A stretch of DNA of 64,000 bases, taken from NCBI GenBank assembly GCA_900766355.1, contig CAAFVD010000023.1, forward strand, positions 1 to 64,000, read 5' to 3'. This document shows positions 55,187-63,874 of this stretch, in pieces. Made by a program: the position numbers and the translations under genes. The notes beneath the pieces are model-generated. The model searched no databases, was not told the origin of the DNA, and was given only the letters and a program-made list of their open reading frames with translations. Within the stretch, counting starts at the first letter, position 1. Each line of letters starts with the position of its first letter. This stretch comes from Candidatus Gastranaerophilales bacterium (lineage in GTDB: Bacteria; Cyanobacteriota; Vampirovibrionia; Gastranaerophilales; Gastranaerophilaceae).

Positions 55187-55308
55187 GTCATTACGAGGGA
55201 ATGTAATGACCGAAGTAATCCAGTTCCTTCAACACACACTAAATAAATTTAATATGCCTAGATTGATTATTTACTGGATTGCCACGTCACTTCGTGACTC
55301 GCAATGAC
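55187..55308. repeat. Palindromic repeat element, diverged copy C
   Basis: Begins GTCATTACGAG, includes GAAGTAATCCAGTTCCTTCAA as in copy B, and ends CTCGCAATGAC. The middle is unrelated to copies A and B, and the right arm carries CACGTCACTTCGTGA. Degenerate sequence (about 55318-55360) continues the family. The element fills most of the 297-bp gap before the alcohol dehydrogenase terminator. Confidence 0.8.
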
Positions 55309-55404
55309 GAATTTACGTTATTATGAGGGATAGTGAAATGATGAGAGATAACATGTCATGAATTAAATAAAAATGAATTTATTAATTATTTTTTTATACA
55401 AACA

Positions 55405-55437
55405 TAAAAAATAGTGAGCAGATTTTCTACTCACTAT
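55405..55437 (-). terminator. Terminator after the alcohol dehydrogenase gene
   Basis: ATAGTGAG (55411-55418) pairs with CTCACTAT (55430-55437). On the minus strand the stem is followed by a run of T, as expected for the gene ending at 55464. Confidence 0.85.
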
Positions 55438-55463
55438 TTCTTAGTATATTCTTTTAAACAAAC

Positions 55464-56663
55464 TTATAAAGATTCTCTATAAATTGTTTCTACAGCTTCT
55501 TTTGTAGCTTTTGTAGGAGCGATACCTAAAAGACCATCAAGAGAAGGTGTAGTAAATGCTAAATCTGTTAGAGTTTTAACATCTGCTTCTGTGAATCCTT
55601 CATCTGTCAATTTGTTAGGAACATCAACAGATTTTAACCATTCGTAAACACCAGCTGCAGCTTTTTCTGTATCAGATGCATCAGCTTTTAGACCTGCAAC
55701 GATTGGCTCTAGAATATATGCAAGAGTTTCAGATTTTGCTGCATAAATGTTTCTGATAACTGCAGGAAGTAGAATTGCTAATCCTAAACCATGAGAGAAA
55801 TCAGGTTTTAGAGCACTCAATGGGTGTTCAAGTGCGTGAGTGTAGTGTAGCAATCCATTATCAAACGCAACACCAGCCATCATAGCTGCATAGCATAAGA
55901 AATATCTTGCTTCAAGGTCTTCACCGTTAGCAATAGCTTTCGGCAAGTATTCAGCAACCAAGTCAACAACTTGACGAGCAAGTGAAATTGAATAAGGCGA
56001 TGCAACTGTTGATGTTGCAGCTTCTACTACGTGGTTTACTGCATCAATTGAAACAAATCTTGTTTGTTTTGGTGATAATTTTGCCATAAGTTTAGGGTCG
56101 TCAATTGCGTATGTTGGATAAATGCAATCATAAGCAATTGCTGGTTTGTAATTCTTTTCTAGGATTGTTGCAACTGCAAATCTATTTGTTTCTGAACCTG
56201 TACCATGTGTAAGGTTAATTGCAACAATTGGAGCAGCCTCTGTAGGAGTGAATTTGAACTCATAAATATCAGAAGCATTTTTGCCATCATTTTTAAGTAA
56301 GATAGCAACAGATTTACCAGCATCTGTAGGAGAACCACCACCGATAGTTATAACGGCTTTAGCCCCGAATTCTCTTGCCATAGCTGTTGCTTCATCAATA
56401 GCTTTAGTTGTAGGGTTAGGTGTTACTTTATCATAGTTGATATAACCAATACCGTTGTTTTTAAGGGCTTTTTCTACATAATCCCAAGCACCAGTAGATT
56501 TGTACGCATTTCTACCTGACATAACGATAAGTTTATCAATACCTTTAGATTTAAGGTCACGTGCAATGTCTTCGATTTTTTCGATTGCACCACAACCAAA
56601 ATAAACAAGAGTTCTTGTTCTAATTTCACGAACTTGATTAATGTCTATGTCTTTTTCCCACAT
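55464..56663 (-). CDS. Iron-containing alcohol dehydrogenase
   Basis: NAD(P)-linked oxidoreductase of the group III (Fe-ADH) family, 399 residues. The NAD site is VITIGGGSPTDAGKS (about 92-106). Metal ligands fall in the VNHVVEAA, GLLHYTHALEHPLSALKPDFSHGLG segments (three His and an Asp). AAGGAG precedes the ATG at 56663, which is preferred to a frame opening at 56687. It probably interconverts aldehydes and alcohols during fermentation. An inverted repeat flanking its -10 suggests control by a redox or catabolite regulator. Confidence 0.93.
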   Translation of the reverse strand: MWEKDIDINQVREIRTRTLVYFGCGAIEKIEDIARDLKSKGIDKLIVMSGRNAYKSTGAWDYVEKALKNNGIGYINYDKVTPNPTTKAIDEATAMAREFGAKAVITIGGGSPTDAGKSVAILLKNDGKNASDIYEFKFTPTEAAPIVAINLTHGTGSETNRFAVATILEKNYKPAIAYDCIYPTYAIDDPKLMAKLSPKQTRFVSIDAVNHVVEAATSTVASPYSISLARQVVDLVAEYLPKAIANGEDLEARYFLCYAAMMAGVAFDNGLLHYTHALEHPLSALKPDFSHGLGLAILLPAVIRNIYAAKSETLAYILEPIVAGLKADASDTEKAAAGVYEWLKSVDVPNKLTDEGFTEADVKTLTDLAFTTPSLDGLLGIAPTKATKEAVETIYRESL

Positions 56664-56680
56664 AAAACTTCTCCTTTCTA

Positions 56681-56722
56681 TTGTCACAAAAATTATATCA
56701 CAGTAGCAAAAAATTGTGACAA
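56681..56722 (-). promoter_or_regulatory. Promoter and inverted-repeat operator of the alcohol dehydrogenase gene
   Basis: On the minus strand an extended -10 TGATATAAT lies at 56700-56692. Nine-base arms TTGTCACAA (56681-56689) and TTGTGACAA (56714-56722) are exact inverted copies. Their centres are 33 bp apart, about three helical turns, on either side of the -10. Confidence 0.5.
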
Positions 56723-56870
56723 GAACTTTGTTAAAATTTTGATGTATGTATATTAGATGAGAGTGTGGCGGAGTTTAAATTTATTGTTGCCTTGAAATGA
56801 TATTTATTATAGAATTGGAAACATAAATATAACATAATTATATAGTATGTTATAAAATAAGGAGTAAGTT

Positions 56871-57269
56871 TTGAACTACAAACTTATAGATATGAAGGTT
56901 TTTGGAGATGAGAGGGGTAAGCTTGTTTCGTTAGAAGGTGGTCAGAATGTGCCATTTGATATCAAAAGAGTTTATTATATTTTTGACACATTGCCCGACC
57001 AAGAGAGAGGAAAGCACGCACACAAGAAATTGGAACAGATAATTGTTGCGATGGATGGTGCTTGTCAGTTTGTCCTTGATGACGGCAAGACAAGAGAAAC
57101 AGTTTGGTTGAATAGACCAGATGTTGGGTTATATATCGGAGCTGGCATGTGGAGAGAGATGCGACATTTTTCTTATGGTTGCAAACTTATGGTTTTGGCA
57201 AGCACACATTACGATGAAAAAGAATATATACGAGATTATGACGAGTTTTTGAAAGAGGTAAATGGTTAA
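56871..57269 (+). CDS. fdtA: dTDP-4-keto-6-deoxyglucose 3,4-ketoisomerase (FdtA/QdtA type)
   Basis: A small cupin enzyme that shifts the keto group from C4 to C3 of dTDP-4-keto-6-deoxyglucose, on the way to 3-amino-3,6-dideoxy sugars. The KHAHKKLEQ motif places His49 and His51 where the family's catalytic histidines lie; FDERG-type and YYIFDTLPDQERG segments also fit. Length 132. Start is TTG at 56871, supported by AAGGAG 7 nt upstream. It opens the surface-glycan cluster, and the partner aminotransferase gene begins at 63875. Confidence 0.88.
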   Translation: MNYKLIDMKVFGDERGKLVSLEGGQNVPFDIKRVYYIFDTLPDQERGKHAHKKLEQIIVAMDGACQFVLDDGKTRETVWLNRPDVGLYIGAGMWREMRHFSYGCKLMVLASTHYDEKEYIRDYDEFLKEVNG

Positions 57270-58204
57270 TGATAACTATTAAGCCTTACTTGTCTGAAAA
57301 TAAAGCAATATGGAATGAATTTATTGAAAATTCCAAAAATGGTATTTTTATGTTTAATAGGAATTTTATGGAATATCATTCTGATAGGTTTATAGATAAT
57401 TCTTTGATGTTTTTTGATAATGATAATTTAATTGCAGTTTTACCAATGAATATTAGAGATAAGGTTTTATATTCACATCAAGGATTAACTTATGGTGGAT
57501 TTATTACAGATGAAAAAATGAAACAACATAAAATGTTGGAATGTTTCGAGGCATTAAAACAATATATGCAAGCAAATAATATAGAAAAGTTGATATATAA
57601 AATAATTCCACATATTTATCATAAAACACCTGCAGAAGAAGATTTGTATGCATTATTTAAAAATGATGCAAAGTTGTTAAAATTAGAGCCTTCAACAACA
57701 ATATATTTAAAGAATCCTTGCAAAATGCCGAAAGGGAGAAAAGCTCAAATCTCACGAGCAAAAAGAGAAGGTGTAGAAATACAAGAATCAAAAGATTTTA
57801 AAACTTTTATAGATTTAGAAAATAAAATATTGGCTGAATATCATGATACAAAGGCTGTTCATACTGCTGAGGAATTAGAATTATTACATTCTAGATTTCC
57901 TGAACAAATAAAATTATATATTGCAAGTTTGAATAATGAGGTGATAGCAGGAACATTGATTTTTGAATATGAAAATGTTGTACATACTCAATATATGGCT
58001 TCAAATAAGATTTCAAGAGAAATTGGGGGATTAGATTTACTTATTAAAACTTTGATAGATAAATATCAAAATACAAAAACGTATTTTGATTTTGGGATTT
58101 CTACAGAAAATAATGGACAATTCCTTAATGAAGGACTTATTAGTCAAAAAGAAGGTTTTGGCGGAAGAACAACTGTATATCAAACATTTGAGCTAAAAGT
58201 ATAA
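57269..58204 (+). CDS. FemAB/GNAT-like acyltransferase
   Basis: A 311-residue protein with the two-lobed GNAT fold of the FemAB-like group (C-terminal lobe about 160-300, with LYIASLNNEVIAGTLIFEY and the DFGISTENNG stretch). Related proteins transfer acyl or aminoacyl groups to cell-wall precursors or sugars. Its start overlaps the fdtA stop by one base (TAATG), so it is coupled to sugar synthesis and may acylate the amino sugar. The acceptor is not known. Its 3' end overlaps the convergent wbqC-like gene by 25 bp. Confidence 0.75.
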   Translation: MITIKPYLSENKAIWNEFIENSKNGIFMFNRNFMEYHSDRFIDNSLMFFDNDNLIAVLPMNIRDKVLYSHQGLTYGGFITDEKMKQHKMLECFEALKQYMQANNIEKLIYKIIPHIYHKTPAEEDLYALFKNDAKLLKLEPSTTIYLKNPCKMPKGRKAQISRAKREGVEIQESKDFKTFIDLENKILAEYHDTKAVHTAEELELLHSRFPEQIKLYIASLNNEVIAGTLIFEYENVVHTQYMASNKISREIGGLDLLIKTLIDKYQNTKTYFDFGISTENNGQFLNEGLISQKEGFGGRTTVYQTFELKV

Positions 58205-58872
58205 ATCGGTGCATCTTTACCGGTGTTAAAAAGCAAATCAACAATACTTACACCAGTTTCAAAAGGTTCTCTTACTTGTTTGTATTCTTTATAGCCTGAA
58301 TAATCTTTCCAAATAACTTTTATTCCTATTTCTTCAAATTGTTTATCAGAAATATAATCTTTTGCAGCCGGACCAGAAACGTACTCTGTTGTACCGACAT
58401 TATGTAATAAAGAGAGTAATTTGTCAGCTTTTTGTCCGTCAGAATGATAATCTCTGCTATCTGCAAATTGAGTTGTAATTCCTAAAAAATCTTTGGAAAT
58501 CGTTTTGATAAGATAGCGATTTAGTTCATAAAGATTTTCCCACTGTTTGTTAAAATAAACATCATAAAAGAAATCTTTAAACATATCCCAATAAGGCGCT
58601 TTTTTGTATGCATTAGACAACTTATTCCAATGATCTAGTTGCCAATTTTGTGTAGTTTTAATTTTTGTTTCAATAATAGTTTGTCCAAATGTATATTCAA
58701 CAGGGACACTTATCCATGATAAACCTTGTTTTGAATAAATTTTATTTCTATTTCTCCAATCATTTTTTGTATATTGAACTTCATCATAAAAAATGAACAA
58801 ATCAACATCGTTAATCATGTCAAAATAACCCTTCCAAGGTATATAATTCGATTGTAATACTGCAACTTTCAT
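58180..58872 (-). CDS. WbqC-family protein
   Basis: The start VAVLQSNYIPWKGYFDMINDVDLFIFYDEVQYTKNDWRNRN is the hallmark of WbqC-like proteins found in O-antigen and other glycan clusters. The biochemical role is not established; some are suspected transferases. Length 230 is usual. AGGAG precedes the ATG. It lies downstream of a decayed gene. Confidence 0.88.
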   Translation of the reverse strand: MKVAVLQSNYIPWKGYFDMINDVDLFIFYDEVQYTKNDWRNRNKIYSKQGLSWISVPVEYTFGQTIIETKIKTTQNWQLDHWNKLSNAYKKAPYWDMFKDFFYDVYFNKQWENLYELNRYLIKTISKDFLGITTQFADSRDYHSDGQKADKLLSLLHNVGTTEYVSGPAAKDYISDKQFEEIGIKVIWKDYSGYKEYKQVREPFETGVSIVDLLFNTGKDAPIYTFSSNV

Positions 58873-58874
58873 TT

Positions 58875-59102
58875 TTATCTCCTATGTTTTAAATCAACTT
58901 GTGGTTTTATTTTTTGTATTTTTGTTTCAAGCTCAGATTTATCTTTTACTGTGATTAATAGTTTTTTTGCGGCATCTTTTAATTCTTGTGATACTCTACT
59001 TTTTTCACAAAAAACAAATTTTATGCAAAATCTGCTGTCTTGTTGTAAAATGTTTAAAAATTTGCAAGATTCACCGATATATATATAATATTATATTTCA
59101 TA
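58875..59102 (-). pseudogene. Decayed ORF, possibly formyltransferase-like fragment
   Basis: An ATG at 59102 reads MKYNIIYIY and then stops at TGA. Shifting frame at the (AT) run (about 59078-59086) opens about 70 codons beginning IGESCKFLNILQQDSRF, with CEKSRVSQELKDAAKKL later, and ending at TAA 58875. The N-terminal pattern recalls sugar N-formyltransferases, but the protein would be too short even with the frame repaired. One extra AT unit would restore the frame. I see it as a relic; the family call is tentative. Confidence 0.45.
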
Positions 59103-59112
59103 AAAGTTCCTT

Positions 59113-59781
59113 CTAAATGGTTATTTCTATACTTTTTTTATTGTCTAAAAGAATGCTTCTTTCTGGTACAATAACATCATACATGGACGTATCTTTACTA
59201 ATATATGCATTAGCTCCGACTAAAGTGTAAGAATCAATATTTAAACCGTTTTTTATAGTAGAATGAGCTCCTAAAAAACAATTATCTTTTATTTTTACAT
59301 GACCGGTTACACATGATTTAACGGCAAGAAAATTAAAATTGCCAATAGTAGAGTGATGAGAAAACAACGTATCAGTGAAGAATATATTAGCATCTCCTAT
59401 CGTGGTATATGGATCTATTGTAACACCTGATAAAAAAATGTTTCCTTCGCCGATATTAGAACCATAAATTTTGGCATCTTTGTGAATGAAAGTTTCGATT
59501 TTGTAGCCCATTTCTTTCAATTTGTAAAATATGCGTTTTCTACTTTCGTTCATGTTATTATAGCCAATACAAAGAAAAATGCTATATTCATTAGCTGGAA
59601 ATCTTTGAGTTAAAGTTTCAAATTCATATATAGGCTTATTATATAATTTTTTATTTTTGGGAATATATTTTTCATTTACTATAAATGCACATACATTATA
59701 AGTTTTATCATGTTGTAGGAAATGAAAAAGTATTTGAGCTAAGTCTGTTATGCCAAAAATTAGTACTTTTTTACGATTCAT
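59113..59781 (-). CDS. PglD/NeuD-type sugar acetyltransferase
   Basis: A 222-residue left-handed beta-helix enzyme with an N-terminal Rossmann-like part (KVLIFGITDLAQILFHFL, 5-22) and a hexapeptide-repeat C-terminal half (for example SNIGEGNIFLSGVTIDPY, STIGNFNFLAVKSCVTGHV). PglD-like proteins use acetyl-CoA to N-acetylate nucleotide-linked amino sugars. Catalytic His lies in LFSHHSTIGNF. The substrate here could be one of the dTDP-amino sugars of this cluster. It overlaps the next acetyltransferase gene by 11 nt. Confidence 0.85.
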   Translation of the reverse strand: MNRKKVLIFGITDLAQILFHFLQHDKTYNVCAFIVNEKYIPKNKKLYNKPIYEFETLTQRFPANEYSIFLCIGYNNMNESRKRIFYKLKEMGYKIETFIHKDAKIYGSNIGEGNIFLSGVTIDPYTTIGDANIFFTDTLFSHHSTIGNFNFLAVKSCVTGHVKIKDNCFLGAHSTIKNGLNIDSYTLVGANAYISKDTSMYDVIVPERSILLDNKKSIEITI

Positions 59782-60534
59782 TAATATTTTTCCTATTCCA
59801 ATTTATATTTTGTTTTACAACAGTAGCAGGATTTCCTGCAATACAAGTATATTCTTCTGTAAATTTTTTAGATACAACACTCCCCATCCCAACAATTGTA
59901 TTTGGTGGAATTTTAGCATTTTTTGTTATTAATACGTTATTACTAATCCATGTATGATTACCAATATTTAGTGGTTCTTTTTGAACATTAATTATTTCTT
60001 GCGAATGATTATCTATAACTTGATGCCCATCCCCGCACCAAACAGTGACATTATAAGATATCATACAATCATTCCCCATATAAAAAGATGTTCCACCATT
60101 AACAAATAAATTAAAATTTTTCCAAATAGAACATTTGTCTCCAAATTTAATCATAGATGTTTTTTTACCCCCCCCACCCCCCCCCATATAGTGATACAAG
60201 AATCTCTTAGGGTGCAATCTTGTCCTATTTCAAGATTGGTATTGTCACCTGAACAATTTATTGATAAATTACTTAAATTAGTAGGAATATTTATTTTTAT
60301 GGTATTGTTATTTCCTGTAATATTTATATTACATTGTGAAAATGTTTTAATTTTATAAAATTCTTCAATATTAGAAATGTTTGTTTCTATACCATTTTTA
60401 ATAAGTAAAACTTTGTTATTATTGCCTGAAATATAAAAACTAGATGATAAGAATCTCCTAGCATCATGTCGGAGATTCTTATCAAGTGCAAATTTACTTA
60501 TGAAATATTTAATTATTTTTGTACTTATTTTCAT
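59771..60534 (-). pseudogene. Acetyltransferase gene, frameshifted in a G9TG8 tract
   Basis: Two minus-strand frames together make one left-handed beta-helix acetyltransferase of about 254 residues. The first (60534-60151) ends LRDSCITIWGG then runs out of frame. The second (in frame from about 60217 to 59771) contains SIWKNFNLFVNGGTSFYMG, the GDGHQVID active-site region and the standard GNPATVV end. The break lies at a tract of nine G, one T and eight G (minus strand, 60185-60168). One extra G, or two fewer, restores the frame. This is best read as a phase-variable gene in the OFF state, or a homopolymer sequencing error. The ATG is 3 nt after the radical SAM stop codon. Confidence 0.75.
60168..60185 (-). 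repeat. G9-T-G8 homopolymer tract (slippage site)
   Basis: Plus strand: eight C (60168-60175), A (60176), nine C (60177-60185). Such tracts are extremely rare in DNA of this base composition, and this is the only one of this length in the window. Confidence 0.9.
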
Positions 60535-60537
60535 AAT

Positions 60538-61479
60538 TTATAGATATTTTGCATATCCTGATTGCCAATCTTTGCATTGTTGACACATAGGAGGGATTTT
60601 ATCCCAATTACCATTTCTTTGATTATCTCTAAATTCTTTTAAAGTAGAATTCCAAACTTCTTTAATAGAAGAATTTACAATATTACCCATAGGAGTTGCA
60701 CAATCTAAATCTACAGAACAAAGTGCAACATTGCCCTGATCTGTAATATTTATCGTATTCATTGCCCAATAACATGGAAGCCTGTCAACATTATCTTTTA
60801 AATTTGTAGCTTCTTTTCCAGCTTTTCCTGCCCAACTTACCATAGGTCTTATTTTACATTCGATGCCATTTTCATCATGCCAGAACTTAACAAAATCTTG
60901 AAGTTCATCGGCATTGATGTCCATTTCTACAAGTTGAACAACAACTTTTTGGTCAGGTTTACCAAACTCATCAAGCATTTTTTTGTATTCTAGAACACCT
61001 TTGGTAACTTTTTCTAAATTCCCACCAACTCTAATTTGTTTATAAGTTTCAGGCTTAAAGGCATCAATTCCGACATAAAAACCGTTAAGTCCTGCTTCAA
61101 TTAAAGCTTTTGATTTTTCTGGTTTTATTAAATTGCCGTTAGTGTTTAAAATAACATTTGTTAAACCTTTATCTTTTGCATATTTAACACGTTCAGGTAA
61201 GTCTTTTAACATTAGACCTTCTCCGAAGAATGTTATCCAAATTTGTGCATTAGGATTGTTTTCAGCGATCTCATCAATAATTTTTTTGTATAAATCCCAT
61301 TCCATAATCCCTGCTTTACGTTTCATATTTTTGTGAAAGCACATACTACATTTCAAATTGCAATATGAAATATTATCGATAAGAACTACACTTGGAAAAT
61401 CTTTTTCTTCTGGTACTCTACTTTTAATAATTTCCTTTGCTTTGTCATCATAATTTATAACTCTACCATTTGCTACCAT
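60538..61479 (-). CDS. Radical SAM/SPASM domain protein
   Basis: Radical SAM cluster motif C40-x3-C44-x2-C47 (CNLKCSMC), then ILNTNGNLI and GIDAFKPETY typical of the barrel. The C-terminal Cys-rich SPASM-like region (PCYWAMN near 230, ALCSVDLDC near 253-261 and MCQQCKDW near 300) should bind a second iron-sulfur cluster. Length 313. Such proteins in glycan clusters may modify sugars or peptides; the substrate is unknown. It sits between wecE (2-nt gap) and the phase-variable acetyltransferase. Confidence 0.87.
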   Translation of the reverse strand: MVANGRVINYDDKAKEIIKSRVPEEKDFPSVVLIDNISYCNLKCSMCFHKNMKRKAGIMEWDLYKKIIDEIAENNPNAQIWITFFGEGLMLKDLPERVKYAKDKGLTNVILNTNGNLIKPEKSKALIEAGLNGFYVGIDAFKPETYKQIRVGGNLEKVTKGVLEYKKMLDEFGKPDQKVVVQLVEMDINADELQDFVKFWHDENGIECKIRPMVSWAGKAGKEATNLKDNVDRLPCYWAMNTINITDQGNVALCSVDLDCATPMGNIVNSSIKEVWNSTLKEFRDNQRNGNWDKIPPMCQQCKDWQSGYAKYL

Positions 61480-61481
61480 TA

Positions 61482-62630
61482 TTATTTCCTTTCTTTAAAA
61501 TAAGTGTATATTGAATCTATTATATAGTCGACTTCAGTATCTGTTAAAGATGCAAATATTGGTAAACGAATTAATCTTTCACTTACACTTTCAGAAACAG
61601 GTAAATCTCCTAATTTATATCCTAATTTTTCTCCCATTATTGATGTATGTAATGGAATATAATGAAAAACTGCACCTATTCCATTATTTTTTAAATATGA
61701 AAGTAAAGAATCTCGTGTATTTACATCATTTAATAAAAAATAAAAAATATGATAATTTGGAGTATTATATTCTGGAATTTTTATAATAGATAAAATTTCT
61801 CTTTCTTCAAGCTTTTTTAAACCATTTACATATCTATCAAAAACTTGTTTTCTTTTTTTAGTGATAATATCTTTATTTTCAAGTTGAGCTTGTAATACTG
61901 CAGCTAATATATCTGACGGTAAATAACTACTACCAATATCACACCATGTATATTTATCAACAAAACCTTTGAAAAATTTACTTCTGTTTGTGCCTTTTTC
62001 TCTAATAATTTCTGCTCTATCAATATATTGATCGTTATTTATTATAAGAGCACCACCTTCTCCACAAACAAAATTTTTAGTTTCATGAAAACTATATGTA
62101 CCCATATCTCCAATTGAGCCAAGATATTTATTTTTATATTTAGCATCAACAGCTTGAGCTGCATCTTCAATAACTTTTAAATTATGTTTTTGGGCGATAT
62201 GCATAAGTTTATCCATGTCACAAGAACAACCTGCGTAATGAACAGGATAAATTGCACGAGTTCTAGATGTAATTTTTTCTTCAATTTTATTTAAATCTAT
62301 ATTTAAATAATCATCAACGTCAACAAAAATTGGCTTTGCTTTTTGTAAAACTATTGCATTGGCGGTTGAGACAAATGTGAAAGAAGGCATTATAACCTCA
62401 TCACCTTCTTGCAAATTTAACAACATTGCAGACATATCTAATGCTGTTGAACATGATGTTGTGAGTAATGTTTTCTTTAAATTAAAATTCGTTTCTAATG
62501 TTTCTTGTACAATTTTAGTATATTTTCTATCGCCAGAAACAAAACCTGAAGATAAAACTTCTTCAATATATTTTTTTTCATTACCATTAAAATATGGACG
62601 GTTAAAAGGTATGTTTATTTTATTTTGCAT
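61482..62630 (-). CDS. wecE: dTDP-4-amino-4,6-dideoxygalactose transaminase
   Basis: PLP-dependent aminotransferase of the DegT/DnrJ/EryC1 family, 382 residues. It closely follows WecE (RffA): IPFNRP start, SCSTALDMSAMLL, MPSFTFVSTANA, VHYAGCSCDMD, SFHETKNF with PLP-binding Lys185, and DKYTWCDIGSSYLPSD. WecE makes dTDP-Fuc4N from dTDP-4-keto-6-deoxyglucose for surface glycans. It overlaps the upstream glycosyltransferase by 11 nt. Confidence 0.9.
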   Translation of the reverse strand: MQNKINIPFNRPYFNGNEKKYIEEVLSSGFVSGDRKYTKIVQETLETNFNLKKTLLTTSCSTALDMSAMLLNLQEGDEVIMPSFTFVSTANAIVLQKAKPIFVDVDDYLNIDLNKIEEKITSRTRAIYPVHYAGCSCDMDKLMHIAQKHNLKVIEDAAQAVDAKYKNKYLGSIGDMGTYSFHETKNFVCGEGGALIINNDQYIDRAEIIREKGTNRSKFFKGFVDKYTWCDIGSSYLPSDILAAVLQAQLENKDIITKKRKQVFDRYVNGLKKLEEREILSIIKIPEYNTPNYHIFYFLLNDVNTRDSLLSYLKNNGIGAVFHYIPLHTSIMGEKLGYKLGDLPVSESVSERLIRLPIFASLTDTEVDYIIDSIYTYFKERK

Positions 62631-63648
62631 TTATTAGACCCTTTTGAAATTCTTTTAATTTTGTCTGTTCTTCTTCTGTCAACATTGTTTGTTTTTTATG
62701 GCATTCTTTTAAATATCTTAATGCGCATTTTTTCATATGTTGTTTATACTCTAATTCATCAAAAAAATTAATTAAATAATACATTTGTTCTAAATTATAA
62801 AAAGCTTGTTGTCCTGAGTTTAATTTTGACCAAGTCCCTGTTTCAACCCAATTATAAACAGAATCAAGTGAATTTTCGAAATAACCCTTTCCTTTACTTA
62901 ATGCGAATATATTTCTGAATGTATCTCCCCAAATAGCAGGCTCTTCTTTAGTATTTTTGTAATTATTTATTTTAATTAAGTCACTTTCAGTAAAAACATT
63001 TCTAAAAATTGTTGCACTTGTTTGTAATAAAACACCTAATGGCATAGGATATTCAAACCCAAATTTTAGATTCCAATCACATTTTTTGCAAAGAACGGGT
63101 GATAATTTGTTTGATGTTTTAATATAGCAAGCAGATGATGCTAAAGTAAAAGTTTCATTTCTTTCTAAGAATTCAATTAATCTTTGTAATTTATCAATAC
63201 TTAACCAATAATCATCTTGATCAAAATTCATCCAATATTTTGTGTTAATACTATTATAAATTTTATAACCTACAGTTTTACCTTTTTCATTTTTATCATT
63301 TACAATTATTTCTATAATATCAGGATATAATTTTTTATATTCTTCTGCAATTTTTACAGTATTATCTGTAGATTTATCATCAAAAATTTTGATTTTATAA
63401 AAATATGTAGTTTCTTGCATTAAAATTGATTCAAGTGCTTTAGCAATATATTGTTCTCCATTATAAGTTGGCATATTAATTGTGAGAATTGGTTCTTTTG
63501 ATAAATAATTAGAATATAAATTTTTATGTTCTATTAATTTTTTATATAAATTAGAATATTTTATTTGATATTCTAAATTTGTTAATCTATCATTTGTATT
63601 CATCATTTTTTTATTTTTTTGTTTTAATTTTATGAAATGTTTAAACAT
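62620..63648 (-). CDS. Family 2 glycosyltransferase
   Basis: GT-A glycosyltransferase, 342 residues. N-terminal helix-rich extension (about 1-50), then LTINMPTYNGEQYIAKALES, the FDDKSTDNT pattern and the metal site FDQDDYW (about 153-159). GGAGG lies 12 nt before the ATG. It is the first gene of the minus-strand part of the cluster, and an extended -10 (TGATATAAT, 63697-63689) lies upstream. Donor and acceptor unknown. Confidence 0.88.
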   Translation of the reverse strand: MFKHFIKLKQKNKKMMNTNDRLTNLEYQIKYSNLYKKLIEHKNLYSNYLSKEPILTINMPTYNGEQYIAKALESILMQETTYFYKIKIFDDKSTDNTVKIAEEYKKLYPDIIEIIVNDKNEKGKTVGYKIYNSINTKYWMNFDQDDYWLSIDKLQRLIEFLERNETFTLASSACYIKTSNKLSPVLCKKCDWNLKFGFEYPMPLGVLLQTSATIFRNVFTESDLIKINNYKNTKEEPAIWGDTFRNIFALSKGKGYFENSLDSVYNWVETGTWSKLNSGQQAFYNLEQMYYLINFFDELEYKQHMKKCALRYLKECHKKQTMLTEEEQTKLKEFQKGLINAK

Positions 63649-63688
63649 AATTTATGAATACCTCCAGATTGTTACTATATTTTATATT

Positions 63689-63697
63689 ATTATATCA
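63689..63697 (-). promoter_or_regulatory. Extended -10 promoter of the glycosyltransferase-wecE run
   Basis: Minus strand TGATATAAT, about 40 nt before the ATG at 63648, leaving a short leader with a GGAGG ribosome site. Confidence 0.5.
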
Positions 63698-63862
63698 TAA
63701 AAAATAATATAAAATATATTTTTATTATTTTTTATGCTAGATGAGTAACTAATAATTTTATTGTATTAATGTTGAAAATTTATATTAATTACATTAAAAA
63801 TATAAAAAGGTTTTATGAATTTGTTTCAATATAAATATATTTATGATAGTCTTAATTAAGAT

Positions 63863-63868
63863 ATAATT
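63863..63868 (+). promoter_or_regulatory. -10 box of the FdtB-like gene, leaderless layout
   Basis: TATAAT ends exactly 6 nt before the ATG at 63875. No ribosome-binding site is present. Confidence 0.55.
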
Positions 63869-63874
63869 AACATA

